In this document: one piece after another, positions 25,504-34,979 of the stretch
Numbering within the stretch: position 1 is the stretch's first letter
How the letters are laid out: every line of letters starts with the position of its first letter
Assembly (NCBI RefSeq): GCF_013371085.1
Contig: NZ_JABWCV010000023.1
Span: 1 to 63,771, forward strand
From: Vreelandella maris
GTDB lineage: Bacteria; Pseudomonadota; Gammaproteobacteria; Pseudomonadales; Halomonadaceae
Reading direction: 5' to 3'
DNA: 63,771 nucleotides
Position numbers and translations under genes: made by a program
The notes under the pieces: model-generated
The model's database searches: none
Seen by the model: only the letters and a program-made list of their open reading frames with translations
Told to the model about the DNA's origin: nothing

Positions 25504-26964
25504 TTACCTTCTACTTTTACTTGCTGCGTTGCGTCCAGCTATCCTTCCAAAGACACTTCCTCGTAAGACTGATGTGGCACCAGTATAGGTACCCTGATAC
25601 ATACCAATCACCTCCCCCACGCCGTAAAGCCCCTGAATTGGTCGGCCATCTCCGTCGAGCACTTCGCTCTTGCTATTGACTTTGAGCCCGCCAAAAGTAA
25701 AACAATTTCCACAAATAATTGGATAGGCCATAAAAGGTGGACTATCAATTGACCGCGCCCAATTTCTCTTACTAGGTAAATACCCTTGCTCTGTTCTGAG
25801 CCCATCTGGCCTTAATGGATCAAAAGGGCCTTCTATACAAGCTGTGTTATAAGCTTCAACCGTGTCAGTTAGCGCTTGCACATCAAGCTCAAGCTTTTCC
25901 GCAAGCTCTTCAAGGCTAGAAGCCATTATAGGCTGTTGGTCAGTACGTACAGAGCGCTGCCAATTCGGCACATCATTGATTTTGCTATCCAGAATTGTAT
26001 AAGCAATTCCCTGAGGTTGTTCTAATATTTCTCTCGTAATAGCTTCATAAGTTGCGTCTACACTGGCCGGCGCTTCATCCACGAACCTTTTAGCCTGTCG
26101 GTTCACAAGAATACCGTAGTTAAAGACAAGCACAATTGGTTCAGGCGCACCAGAGCGTGGATCTATCGGCTCCGCATGAAAACTCGTGAAATCACCACCA
26201 CCAGCTGCACCCACTTTGAGGGCCATCTCTATACCCTCTCCCCGGTCATAATAGCCACCCCGAGCAACAGGACGAATATATCGAGAACGGGGACCTATAT
26301 AGCGGGCCTGCATTTCATAATTTCCCTGAAAGCCGCCACTTGCAAGAATTACCTTGGGTGCTTTGATAAGTAGGGGGCCTTCTGGCCCACGGGCCTTTAT
26401 ACCGCAGACCATACCGCCTTCATCCATATAAAGGCTTGTGGCCGTAGTCTCATAACGAATATTAGCACCATTTTTTTCGATCCAATCAGCAAGGGTCTCT
26501 ACAACGGCCAGGCCACCACCAAGTGGAACGATGCGTGAAGTGCTAGTAGTTATGAAATACCCGGGCATCGAATCGAAGCGCACCCCATACGTCTGTAGCC
26601 ACTCCAGTGTCGGTCCAGCCTCATCGGAAAATGTAGAAATCAGCTCAGGGTCTGTGAAAGGGTGCGCTTTGACAATGGAACCCCAGTCTTCATAAGAACT
26701 CCCCGAAGCTTTTATCAATTCCGGGTCTAGGTGATGTCCCGCATTCTCCGCAAAATGGCTCTCGAAATCATCTGCCACCTCACCTACGTTTTTCATGCGA
26801 AGAGTAGCTTCGGTCCAGCGTGTATTACCACCGCGGTCCTCTTTGCAAGAACGCTCCAAAAGCGTAACGTTAGCACCCGCCTCCATTGCTGAAACCGCAG
26901 CTGTTAATCCTGATATACCACAACCGACAATGACTATGTCGCTTTCCATCTCAGCGTGCTTCAT
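25504..26964 (-). CDS. FAD-dependent dehydrogenase, TcuA/fumarate reductase superfamily
   Basis: A 486-residue flavoprotein; ATG at 26964 is preferred because GGGGAAA stands just upstream. The FAD motif is 'DIVIVGCGISGLTAAVSAME', followed by 'LLERS' and 'GGNTRWTEATLRM', and the C-terminal 'GVGEVIGMYQGTYTGATS'. It resembles TcuA at 3697 but is clearly a different subfamily and has no TcuB-like iron-sulfur partner nearby, so its electron acceptor is unknown. It likely desaturates or oxidises the imported acid in cluster 2, feeding or drawing on the OYE step. 3-Ketosteroid-dehydrogenase-like enzymes are an alternative. Confidence 0.8.
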   Translation of the reverse strand: MKHAEMESDIVIVGCGISGLTAAVSAMEAGANVTLLERSCKEDRGGNTRWTEATLRMKNVGEVADDFESHFAENAGHHLDPELIKASGSSYEDWGSIVKAHPFTDPELISTFSDEAGPTLEWLQTYGVRFDSMPGYFITTSTSRIVPLGGGLAVVETLADWIEKNGANIRYETTATSLYMDEGGMVCGIKARGPEGPLLIKAPKVILASGGFQGNYEMQARYIGPRSRYIRPVARGGYYDRGEGIEMALKVGAAGGGDFTSFHAEPIDPRSGAPEPIVLVFNYGILVNRQAKRFVDEAPASVDATYEAITREILEQPQGIAYTILDSKINDVPNWQRSVRTDQQPIMASSLEELAEKLELDVQALTDTVEAYNTACIEGPFDPLRPDGLRTEQGYLPSKRNWARSIDSPPFMAYPIICGNCFTFGGLKVNSKSEVLDGDGRPIQGLYGVGEVIGMYQGTYTGATSVLRGSVFGRIAGRNAASKSRR

Positions 26965-27030
26965 AAATTTCCCCAATTTTGGCTAACCAACCAAGAATAC
27001 GTTTTCTTTGTGTTCTAAAGTTAATTTAGA

Positions 27031-28509
27031 CTAATATTTACGAACAAAAGGACTTGGCATTTCAAGATCAGTTGAAATCCACACGCTTTTTGCTTCCAAA
27101 TATTCTTTTACCGCTTCGATACCGCCTTCACGCCCTATGCCGCTATGCTTGAAGCCGCCGAATGGCGTGGTATAGCTGGTGGAGCGATAGTTATTTATCC
27201 ATACCGTTCCGGCCTTTAGCTTATCAGCCATCAACATTGCACGATGGAGATTTGAGGTCCAGATTCCTGCCGCCAGTCCAAAGCGAATATCATTCCCAAT
27301 TCGCACAGCATCTTCCTCGTCCTTGAATTTAATCACTGAAAGAACGGGGCCGAAAACTTCTTCCTGCGCGATACGCATATCGTTGGTTACATCCACAAAA
27401 ACTGTTGGCTCTACAAACTGGCCACAGCCATATGCCTCCCCCGAAAGCCGGTTGCCTCCCGCTACGCACCGAGCCCCCTCTTTTTTAGCAATATCGATGT
27501 AGGAAAGGACTTTCTGAAATTGAGGTTCTGTCGCCACCGGCCCAATCTGAGTTGATTCGTCGGCAGGGTCGCCGATCTTCGCTGATTGAGTAATTTTGAC
27601 AAGTTTCTCAACGAATTCATCATGAATTGATTCTTGAAGTAATAGGCGCGACCCAGCCATACAAGTCTGCCCACCAGCGGAGAAAATACCAGTAATAACA
27701 CCATTAACTGCATTGTCGAGGTCAGCATCATCAAAAACTATATTTGGCGACTTTCCTCCAAGTTCGAGTGACACACGTTTCAGTCCATCTGCCGCAGCGG
27801 AATAAACCTTACGCCCACCTTCATCCCCGCCAGTAAAGGCAACACGTGCAACATCAGGGTGGCGCACCAGAGGGTCACCAGCCTCCATTGCGAAGCCGGA
27901 AATTACATTAAAGACTCCAGCTGGAACCCCCGCCTCTATAAACAGCTCTGCTAGATCATAAAGTGAAGCCGATGTGAATTCTGAGGGCTTACATACCATC
28001 GTGTTACCAGCGCAAAGCGCTGGAGCCACTTTCCAAGCAGTAAGCAGCAATGAAGAATTCCACGGGGTAATACTGGCTATAACCCCCATTGGCTCATATT
28101 TTATATAATTAAAGACCTTAGGCTTGTCTATCGGAACAACAGATCCTTCGATTTTGTCCGCCAATCCTGCATAATAATAAAAATATTTTGCCACATACTT
28201 AACTTGGCCTAAAACTTCACTCATTAGCTTGCCATTATCGCGGCTCTCTACTTTGGCAAGCTGGTCTGCATTCTTTTCGATCAGGGCACCAACTTTGTAT
28301 AGCAATGCTCCTCGTTCACTTGCCGACATACTTCCCCACGGCCCATCAAGTGCTTTTTTTGCCGCAGCCACAGCCCTATCTACATCGGATTCACGGGCGC
28401 GAGGAATCTTAGCCCAAGGCATCCCAGAAAAAGGATCAAGGCTGTCAAACCACTCTCCCTTCGATGGGTTAGTAAATTCGTTATTAATAAATAATTTGTA
28501 ATTTTTCAT
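27031..28509 (-). CDS. NAD(P)-dependent aldehyde dehydrogenase
   Basis: A 492-residue ALDH taken from the ATG at 28509 (MKNYKLF), where family alignment begins; the frame is open 30 codons further but that extension is not protein-like. Catalytic residues are N151 ('TPWNSS'), K174 ('VCKPSE'), E249 ('LELGGKSP') and C283 ('GQTCMAGSR'). The class is that of betaine/aromatic aldehyde dehydrogenases. First gene of the cluster-2 operon, 66 bp upstream of the flavoprotein gene. It converts an aldehyde to an acid in the cytosol; the substrate is unknown. Confidence 0.9.
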   Translation of the reverse strand: MKNYKLFINNEFTNPSKGEWFDSLDPFSGMPWAKIPRARESDVDRAVAAAKKALDGPWGSMSASERGALLYKVGALIEKNADQLAKVESRDNGKLMSEVLGQVKYVAKYFYYYAGLADKIEGSVVPIDKPKVFNYIKYEPMGVIASITPWNSSLLLTAWKVAPALCAGNTMVCKPSEFTSASLYDLAELFIEAGVPAGVFNVISGFAMEAGDPLVRHPDVARVAFTGGDEGGRKVYSAAADGLKRVSLELGGKSPNIVFDDADLDNAVNGVITGIFSAGGQTCMAGSRLLLQESIHDEFVEKLVKITQSAKIGDPADESTQIGPVATEPQFQKVLSYIDIAKKEGARCVAGGNRLSGEAYGCGQFVEPTVFVDVTNDMRIAQEEVFGPVLSVIKFKDEEDAVRIGNDIRFGLAAGIWTSNLHRAMLMADKLKAGTVWINNYRSTSYTTPFGGFKHSGIGREGGIEAVKEYLEAKSVWISTDLEMPSPFVRKY

Positions 28510-28751
28510 AACTGACTCTTGTCTCTTTAAAAATGCCGGATGGTGAGATTTATAATTAACCGTATATACGCCCGAATCAAATGAAAATTTGGCAAACACA
28601 CTTGAGCATTTGGAATAGGAATAAGTTTCGATCTTAATTTTCCACTATGCTCCTTTATAAAAAAAACATGCATACGACGTCACCCCCAGATTGAGTAGCG
28701 CTACCCTTTATATAGGTAAGCGACCACTAACCACATCTAGGCAGATTTCGC

Positions 28752-29978
28752 TTAGATCGGTAATGTCTCTTTCCACTGCCAGGGCAACAGCGTGTTGAGG
28801 TCATCATCGTCTAGGGTGGGCAGTGTCGCGAAGACATACTGCAAGTAGTCGTAAGGCGAGAGACCATTGGCTTTGGCGGTTTCGATCAGGCTGTAGATCG
28901 CCGCGCTGGCATGAGCACCGCTCGGAGTATGGCTGAACAGCCAGTTTTTACGGCCGATTACGAACGGACGGATGGCGTTCTCCGCCGGATTGTTGTCCAG
29001 TGGGATCAGCCCATCGTCCAGGAACCGGGTCAGCCGGGGCCACTGGTTATCCAGGTAGTGCAAGGCTTTACCCAGCGCACTCCTGGGCAGCACCTGCATC
29101 AATGACTTGTCGAGCCAGGTGCGGAGTTGATCGATCAGTGGGCGACTCTTCTGTTCACGCAGCGCGTAACGCGCGTCGGGCTCAAGGGCCTTCGCCTGTT
29201 TTTCCACGCCGTACAGCTTCTGGATCTGGTTCAGCGCCCAGTCCGCTTTGCCGGTTTTGCCTTTGGGCTGCACCTTCTGGGCCTCGACGAACTTACGTCG
29301 GGCATGCGCCCAGCAGCCCGCATGGGTGAGCCCATTGCGACGCACGACCTCGGCGTAGCCTTCATAGCCATCGGTGATCAAGCGGCCTGCATAGTTGCCC
29401 AGTAAGCGAACGGGCACTCGCCCCGCACGGCTGGCGTCATAATCGAACAAGACGACCTGCTGACCGGGTGGCCCACCTCGTTGCACCCACATATACGACG
29501 TCGCACTAGCGGCACGATCTGCTTCTTGATTGACCTGGAGTGTGGTCTCATCCATATGGAACAGAGGAGCGGTCAGCAGATGCTGGCGTAATGTCTCGAT
29601 CAGCGGAGCTATGCGTTCTCCCGCCTGTACCATCCAGCGTGCCAGGGTGTTGCGGGGGATCTCAGCACCGTGGCGGGCAAAGACCTGGCTATGCCGATAA
29701 AGCGGTAGCGCGTCCTGGTACTTGGCGGTCGCGACATAGGCGAGCAGCGTGGCGCTGGCATTACTCTTGGGCAACAGCTTGGCAGGCGCCGGGGCGATCT
29801 TAACGCCCTCTTCGCACGCCGGGCAGGCATATTGGTGTCGCACATGGCGGATCACCTCGATCCGGGCAGGACGACAACGCGGTGGCACGGGAAAACCCTG
29901 CACGATTAACCGATTTTCCCACGCCATCAGGTCGGCTAACGTCACGGCTTGCGCTTCAGCATACGCGCTTAACGGCAT
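28752..29978 (-). CDS. tnpC: IS66 transposase TnpC, N-terminally short
   Basis: A 408-residue frame versus about 500-530 for full TnpC. The zinc-ribbon-like 'HQYACPACEEGV' and the catalytic segments 'FHMDETTLQVN', 'LITDGYEGYAEVV' and 'PLDNNPAENAIRPFVIGRKNWLF' are intact. The usual leading coiled-coil/helix-turn-helix of about 100 residues is missing and is replaced by an unrelated 45-residue start ('MPLSAYAEAQ...'). Activity is therefore doubtful even though the DDE core reads through. Confidence 0.9.
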   Translation of the reverse strand: MPLSAYAEAQAVTLADLMAWENRLIVQGFPVPPRCRPARIEVIRHVRHQYACPACEEGVKIAPAPAKLLPKSNASATLLAYVATAKYQDALPLYRHSQVFARHGAEIPRNTLARWMVQAGERIAPLIETLRQHLLTAPLFHMDETTLQVNQEADRAASATSYMWVQRGGPPGQQVVLFDYDASRAGRVPVRLLGNYAGRLITDGYEGYAEVVRRNGLTHAGCWAHARRKFVEAQKVQPKGKTGKADWALNQIQKLYGVEKQAKALEPDARYALREQKSRPLIDQLRTWLDKSLMQVLPRSALGKALHYLDNQWPRLTRFLDDGLIPLDNNPAENAIRPFVIGRKNWLFSHTPSGAHASAAIYSLIETAKANGLSPYDYLQYVFATLPTLDDDDLNTLLPWQWKETLPI

Positions 29979-30047
29979 CTACAACGCGGCGGCATAAGAC
30001 AGGTGCCCTAACCAAAATGCTTGAGTGGAATTGAGGTCGCGACTCAT
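29979..30047 (-). pseudogene. tnpA stub of the IS66 derivative
   Basis: A 22-codon frame (MSRDLNSTQAFWLGHL, then SYAAAL and stop) directly before the tnpC start. It is the only part of the first IS66 accessory gene left. The same beginning occurs in the dead IS66 fragment at 7200-7337, with a stop at codon 4 there. Both copies run to the same string (TATGCCGCCGCGTTG) before diverging. Confidence 0.6.
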
Positions 30048-30304
30048 GATGATCTCCAATGCTAAGGAGACTACCAGTGTGATCAGCCAACATTAATGTG
30101 GGTAGATGGGTTTTATGGCCCGCTTACTTATATAGAAATAATACAGCTGGCTCCAGGTTCGCCATCTTTAGAGAATACTCAAGCTCACTGGCTAGCCTTC
30201 TGGGGGCAGGCAAAAATAGTGTGTATAGCTGGAAAACCAACACTATCCCCAGCTATACAGCGACAATTACTTGGTAGGCAGACGGCAACTATTGTGGCCA
30301 GCTA

Positions 30305-31474
30305 TCAAAGCTTAATGGTCGGGTCACCAAAGCCTTGAGGTACATAGAGGTTGTGCTTTCCAAGATTTTTGACATTTGTTTCCCCACAAAGCGCCATAGA
30401 GATATCCAGTTCTTTATGGATGATTTCGAGTGCCTTCGTCACGCCTGCCTCACCTTCAGCACCTAACCCATAGGTGAAAGCTCTGCCGATATAGGTACCC
30501 GTGGCTCCAAGAGCTAGGGCCTTCAGCACATCCTGGCCGGAGCGAATTCCTGAATCGAGGTGAACTTCTACATCATCACCTACAGCGTCCATAATCGCTG
30601 GTAGCATGCGAATAGAGCTAACGGCACCATCCAACTGACGACCGCCGTGATTTGAGACAACTATGGCATCGGCGCCTATCTCGACGGCCCTCCGAGCATC
30701 CTCAGGCTCCATAATGCCCTTAACAATCAGCTTACCTCCCCACCACTCCTTGAATTGGGCTATACGACTCCAATCCAGCGAGGCGTCAAACGCTTCCGCT
30801 GTCCAAGAGGAAATAGAAGAAGGGTCGGTAACCCCTTTTGCATGACCTACGATATTTCCGAAGGAACGACGTTTGGTACGTAGCATCTCCAGGCCCCAGG
30901 GGACCTTGGTGGCCATGTTGGCTATCGAGCGCGCGGTCATCTTAGGAGGGGCCGAAAGTCCGTTCTTAAGGTCCTTGTGACGTTGGCCGAGCACCTGCAA
31001 ATCGACCGTGATGACAATCGCTGAACAGTTGACTGCTTTGGCACGCTCGAAAAGACGACGCATGAAATCGTCATCCTTGAGCGTGTATACCTGGAACCAG
31101 AACGGCTTTGTCGTATGCTCAGCCACGTCTTCGATCGAACAGATCGACATAGTAGATAGCGTAAAGGGCACACCGAACGCCTCGGCAGCCCGTGCCGCCT
31201 TAATCTCACCGTCGGCAGACTGCATTCCCGTAAGCCCAACAGGTGCCAGCGCCACTGGCATTGCCACATCTTCGCCGATCATTTGACTACGCGTGGAGCG
31301 CCCAGACATGTCAACTGCAACACGCTGTTTGAAATGTATATTATTGAAATCAGTTGTATTTTCTCGGAATGTTTGTTCTGTCCAACTCCCGGATTCAACA
31401 TAGTCATAGAACATTTTAGGGGTGCGCCGTTCATAGCGCTGTCGAAGATCTTCAATATTGGTGTAGGTCGGCAT
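30305..31474 (-). CDS. FMN-dependent alpha-hydroxy-acid dehydrogenase (LldD family)
   Basis: A 389-residue TIM-barrel enzyme; ATG at 31474 is selected because GGAG lies 5 bases before it. Active-site elements are visible: 'FDYVESGSWTEQTFREN' at the start, 'FWFQVYTLKDDDF', 'LIVKGIM' (flavin-contacting Lys) and 'VVSNHGGRQLDGAVSS' with the catalytic His and substrate Arg, then 'LDSGIRSGQDVLKALALGATGTYIGRAF'. It oxidises an L-2-hydroxy acid, lactate-like, to the keto acid. It is the final gene of cluster 3, 131 bp after the alpha/beta hydrolase. Confidence 0.9.
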   Translation of the reverse strand: MPTYTNIEDLRQRYERRTPKMFYDYVESGSWTEQTFRENTTDFNNIHFKQRVAVDMSGRSTRSQMIGEDVAMPVALAPVGLTGMQSADGEIKAARAAEAFGVPFTLSTMSICSIEDVAEHTTKPFWFQVYTLKDDDFMRRLFERAKAVNCSAIVITVDLQVLGQRHKDLKNGLSAPPKMTARSIANMATKVPWGLEMLRTKRRSFGNIVGHAKGVTDPSSISSWTAEAFDASLDWSRIAQFKEWWGGKLIVKGIMEPEDARRAVEIGADAIVVSNHGGRQLDGAVSSIRMLPAIMDAVGDDVEVHLDSGIRSGQDVLKALALGATGTYIGRAFTYGLGAEGEAGVTKALEIIHKELDISMALCGETNVKNLGKHNLYVPQGFGDPTIKL

Positions 31475-31605
31475 GTTCGCTCCGGAGTCAGGTACTGCCA
31501 TGGTTATTGTTCACATTATTTATTTACTGCCACCTAAAGGTTATTCAGGTTGGCTTTGGTCGAATCAAACAGGTTCAATACTGGTCATAACTATTTGATT
31601 TTCAT

Positions 31606-32349
31606 TTACATACCCCTGTGGATATCTAACAGCAATTCGACTACGGCCTGTGGTGATGTGATCATTGCATCGTGCCCGGCATCTATTTCCAGGTAGCTCC
31701 AGCCTAGTTGCTTCTTGGCAATAGCACGGGAAGCGGCGAGCGGTTCGTAATCCGGTTTAACAGCGACATAGGTTGATGGCAAACCATTGCCAATAAGTCC
31801 GTTCAACCGGCACGTATCTTCGTAGGTGGAAACCGGGTGTGGCGTGCAGTTGGCTTCGACCCAAGCCTTGTCCGCAGGATCGGTTATGCCGAAAGCGCTT
31901 GCGTCAGGAACCGGCATTGAGAGGCTATTGGAAAATTGAGCGGCTTGTTGGCGTCGCTCAGCAGCGATGTTGGGAGGCAAAATTGAGAAGGCGCTGTCAC
32001 CATCCTCTAAAATCATTGCGTCCAGATATACTAGGTGGCGGATGCGGGAAGGGATTCGCTCTGCAGCGCCAGTGATGCCAATACCACCAAAGCTGTGCCC
32101 GACCAGAATAACGTCATGGAGATCTTCACCCTCAATGAGATCTACCAAATCCTGAATAAACGTGTCCAGCGTTATGTCTTGTGACATCAAATTTGCTCGG
32201 GCACCGAGCCCAGGTAGTGTCGGCGTCAATACACGGTGGCCGCTAGCCGCAAGGGTTTCCATCACTCGCTTCCAACACCAGCCGCCATGCCAGGCTCCAT
32301 GTAACAGGACGAAAACCCCTTTACGGTTGTTTTGTTTAATACCATTCAA
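31606..32349 (-). CDS. Alpha/beta hydrolase (EstA/hydroxynitrile-lyase-like)
   Basis: A 247-residue cytosolic hydrolase. The oxyanion strand is 'FVLLHGAWHGGWCWKRVM', the nucleophile elbow is 'LVGHSFGGIGITG' (G-H-S-F-G) and the catalytic His is in 'DAGHDAMITSPQ', so the triad can be complete. The pattern belongs to the small esterase group that includes plant hydroxynitrile lyases and pyrethroid-type esterases. Located between an M20 peptidase-like gene (26 bp) and the LldD-type gene. Ester or thioester cleavage of a pathway compound is likely; the exact substrate is unknown. Confidence 0.85.
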   Translation of the reverse strand: MNGIKQNNRKGVFVLLHGAWHGGWCWKRVMETLAASGHRVLTPTLPGLGARANLMSQDITLDTFIQDLVDLIEGEDLHDVILVGHSFGGIGITGAAERIPSRIRHLVYLDAMILEDGDSAFSILPPNIAAERRQQAAQFSNSLSMPVPDASAFGITDPADKAWVEANCTPHPVSTYEDTCRLNGLIGNGLPSTYVAVKPDYEPLAASRAIAKKQLGWSYLEIDAGHDAMITSPQAVVELLLDIHRGM

Positions 32350-32375
32350 CGTACTGCACTCCGGGCATTGGTGGG

Positions 32376-33563
32376 CTAACCTGCGTTCTGCTTATCCAAT
32401 GATGCTAAGGCCACATTCGCCAAAAACACGATTCCATGAGGAATGATGCTGTCATTGAAATCGTATTTCTGGCTGTGAAGGCCGTGAGTATGATCCTTGT
32501 CGCCCGCTCCTAGGTGAACATAGGCACCAGGACGTTCCACGAGCATGTAAGAGAAGTCCTCGCTGGCCATGCTAGGCTTATAGTTCTGCTGAAGCGCATC
32601 TTCTCCAAAGCAACTTCTTATCACGCCCCTTGCCGTTTTGACGGCATCGGCTTCGTTGACAGTAGCAAGGAATTTATTGTCTATGATCAGGTCGATCTTA
32701 ATTTCATAATAATGCTCGAGGCTATCGCAGACGCGCTTCAGAGCACCTCTGACGATATCACCGGCCTCCTCATCAATGGCGCGAATCGTACCGGTCATGG
32801 TGGCAGTATGGGGGATCACATTGAATCCGCTCATACTGCCGGCTTGAATTGCGCATATACTCAAAACTGCAGGACTCAGCGGGTCGATTTCCCTCGACAC
32901 GATGGTATGCGCCTTATTGATTAGTTCAGCAGCGATCCGGATCGGATCGATACACCCGTGCGGATTGAGGCCACCGTGACCGCCACGGCCATTAATAGTT
33001 ATATCGAATTTGTCCCCGCTCGCCATGATGGGTCCCTCGAGTAGGCCGAACTTGCCAACAGGAAGATCCGGCCAGTTATGCAGACCATAAATCTCGTTAA
33101 TAGGAAACCGCTCGAACAGGCCATCATTAATCATCGCCTTTCCGCCACCGACACCCTCCTCCGCCGGCTGAAATACAAAGTAGACGGTCCCTGAAAAATC
33201 ATTGTTGGCCTGCAGATGCTCTATAGCACCTAAGAGCATTGTGCTGTGTCCATCGTGTCCGCAGGCGTGCATGCAGCCAGGATTTGCTGAGGAATGCTGA
33301 ACCCCACTGTGCTCTTCAAGCGGCAGCGCGTCCATATCAGCTCGCAGACCAACACTGGCCATCCGGTGGTTGTCTCCAGTTCCGACTACCTTGGCTACGA
33401 TACCCGTTCCGCCAACACTACCGACGTACTCGACGCCTAGTGCTTCTAGGTGCGCAGCAATCTTGCGAGAAGTTTCATGCTCCGCAAAACCCAATTCAGG
33501 CCACCTGTGGAGATCCTGCCGAAACCGAATCAGTTCGTTAAGGTTGTTAATTTTGGTAATCAT
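32376..33563 (-). CDS. M20-family amidohydrolase (hippurate hydrolase-like)
   Basis: A 395-residue enzyme; ATG at 33563 follows AAGGTG by 5 bases. Metal-binding segments are intact: 'HACGHDGHSTMLLGA', 'QPAEEGVGGGKAM', 'GLHNWPDLPVG' and 'MASEDFSYML'. M20D enzymes remove an acyl group from an N-acyl amino acid or hydrolyse related amides in the cytosol. In this operon it could release an amino acid or hydroxy acid from an imported conjugate. Position: between DctM (113 bp upstream) and the alpha/beta hydrolase. Confidence 0.88.
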   Translation of the reverse strand: MITKINNLNELIRFRQDLHRWPELGFAEHETSRKIAAHLEALGVEYVGSVGGTGIVAKVVGTGDNHRMASVGLRADMDALPLEEHSGVQHSSANPGCMHACGHDGHSTMLLGAIEHLQANNDFSGTVYFVFQPAEEGVGGGKAMINDGLFERFPINEIYGLHNWPDLPVGKFGLLEGPIMASGDKFDITINGRGGHGGLNPHGCIDPIRIAAELINKAHTIVSREIDPLSPAVLSICAIQAGSMSGFNVIPHTATMTGTIRAIDEEAGDIVRGALKRVCDSLEHYYEIKIDLIIDNKFLATVNEADAVKTARGVIRSCFGEDALQQNYKPSMASEDFSYMLVERPGAYVHLGAGDKDHTHGLHSQKYDFNDSIIPHGIVFLANVALASLDKQNAG

Positions 33564-33676
33564 AGGTTCACCTTTCCGACACAGCGCAGGTGCATACAAC
33601 ACACCCGTTCACCGAGGATAAAGAAAATTTTAAAAGTGACTCATAACGAAAGCGAGAGCGGACAGTTCTGAAAATA

Positions 33677-34948
33677 TCAAGAAAAATATTCAGGAATGAA
33701 CATCGCTATAGAGGGAATAAACAATACCAATGCGTAAGCCGCAATCATGACCAATAATACGTACAAAACATCAGGGAATGTTTCTTCAATACGTATGGCG
33801 CTAATCTTTGCTGCAGTAAATAAACCCACTGCAAGTGGAGGAGTTACACCGCCAATTGCTAAATTCATCATCATCAAAACACCAAAATGAACAGGGTTAA
33901 GACCAATGCTGAGTGCAATTGGAACCAGAATAGGGGTCATGATGATTATGGTCGCAATAGTCTCCATAAATGTTCCCATAATCAAAAGCATAAGACTAAT
34001 GAGAATCAATTGAAGAATATGATTATCTGTTAAATTGGAAAGAAGATCAGATAAGGCATTGGGAATTTGCTCAATTGCCATTATCCATCCAAATGGATTA
34101 GCTGTCGCGATTATAAAAAGAATTACAGCGCTGGTAATAGCAGAAGAAGTAACTGCTCCAACCAAATCTTTCAGCTTAAGCTCACGATATACAATAAAAG
34201 CAAGAATAAAAGCATAAACAACTGCGACGACTGCTGATTCTGTGGGCGTAAAAATACCCGTCATTACACCACCGAGAATAATAATAGGCAATAATAATGG
34301 AAGAACCGCTTTACGGGCAGATATGCCAAGTTCCCTAAGCTCAAAGCCGCCCCCCTGACCACCATAGTTTCGTCGCCTCGAGATGCAAACACCGTAGATA
34401 ATGAGCATAACGGCCGTTAGTAAACCAGGCAAAATACCTGCAAGAAAAAGCGCTCCAATTGACACTCCAGCACTCACACCATAAACGACCATAGCCATAC
34501 TGGGCGGTATTACCATCCCTAGTACGCCGCCACCGGCTACAAGCGAGGCAGAGAAGCCTTTGCCATAACCTTTCCTAGTCATTTCCGGCTGGACGATTGA
34601 ACCAACTGCAGCCACGGTGGCAACACCTGACCCAGATATAGAACCAAAAAAAGCGGTGGATGCGACTGCGACACCTGCCAGCCCTCCCCGCATAAAACCG
34701 AATAGCGCGTTAGCAAGGCGCATCAATCGGGGAGTTGTCCCATATTTCATTAACTCACCTGCTAACATAAACAGCGGCAACGCAAGAAGAGGAAATGAAT
34801 CCACCCCCGAAATCATTCTTAAAGCGATGACGTTAGGAGACAATGGGCCTTCTACAAGGAACAAGAAGAGCATCGAGGCAATACCAATAGCGAAGCCAAC
34901 TGGCATCCCTAAAATCAATAGTATTCCTAGGAAAATGAAAAGCAGCAT
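33677..34948 (-). CDS. TRAP transporter large permease (DctM type)
   Basis: A 423-residue protein with about 12 TM helices; the start 'LFIFLGILLILGMPVGFAIGIASM', 'SISGSGVATVAAVGSIVQPEM', 'GGVLGMVIPPSMAMVVYG' and 'GGVTPPLAVGLFTAA' are DctM consensus. It forms the cluster-3 uptake system with the DctQ gene 31 bp upstream and the binding protein at 35676. The most similar partner in the window is the cluster-2 permease, but the two are clearly divergent, so they were acquired separately. Confidence 0.92.
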   Translation of the reverse strand: MLLFIFLGILLILGMPVGFAIGIASMLFLFLVEGPLSPNVIALRMISGVDSFPLLALPLFMLAGELMKYGTTPRLMRLANALFGFMRGGLAGVAVASTAFFGSISGSGVATVAAVGSIVQPEMTRKGYGKGFSASLVAGGGVLGMVIPPSMAMVVYGVSAGVSIGALFLAGILPGLLTAVMLIIYGVCISRRRNYGGQGGGFELRELGISARKAVLPLLLPIIILGGVMTGIFTPTESAVVAVVYAFILAFIVYRELKLKDLVGAVTSSAITSAVILFIIATANPFGWIMAIEQIPNALSDLLSNLTDNHILQLILISLMLLIMGTFMETIATIIIMTPILVPIALSIGLNPVHFGVLMMMNLAIGGVTPPLAVGLFTAAKISAIRIEETFPDVLYVLLVMIAAYALVLFIPSIAMFIPEYFS

Positions 34949-34979
34949 TATGTACCTCCAACTTACTTATTAATCGTTA

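Larger units (their letters stand above)
28708..30134. mobile_element. IS66-family derivative with perfect 8-bp target duplication
   Basis: The element occupies 28716-30126 (1411 bp). Its ends both begin GTAAGCG when read inward, typical of IS66. It is flanked by identical TTATATAG direct repeats at 28708-28715 and 30127-30134, the 8-bp duplication characteristic of the family. A complete IS66 is about 2.5 kb with tnpA, tnpB and tnpC. Here tnpB is absent, tnpA is a 22-codon stub and tnpC lacks its N-terminal part. The perfect duplication shows that a unit with these ends was inserted at this spot. Confidence 0.92.

Noticed and set aside
28911..29997. Plus-strand frames antisense to IS66 tnpC
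   Set aside because: Composition is antisense-like, and tnpC on the other strand is unambiguous.
30096..30338. 80-codon frame starting inside the IS66 left end
   Set aside because: It begins in the terminal repeat, crosses the target duplication and has no motif.
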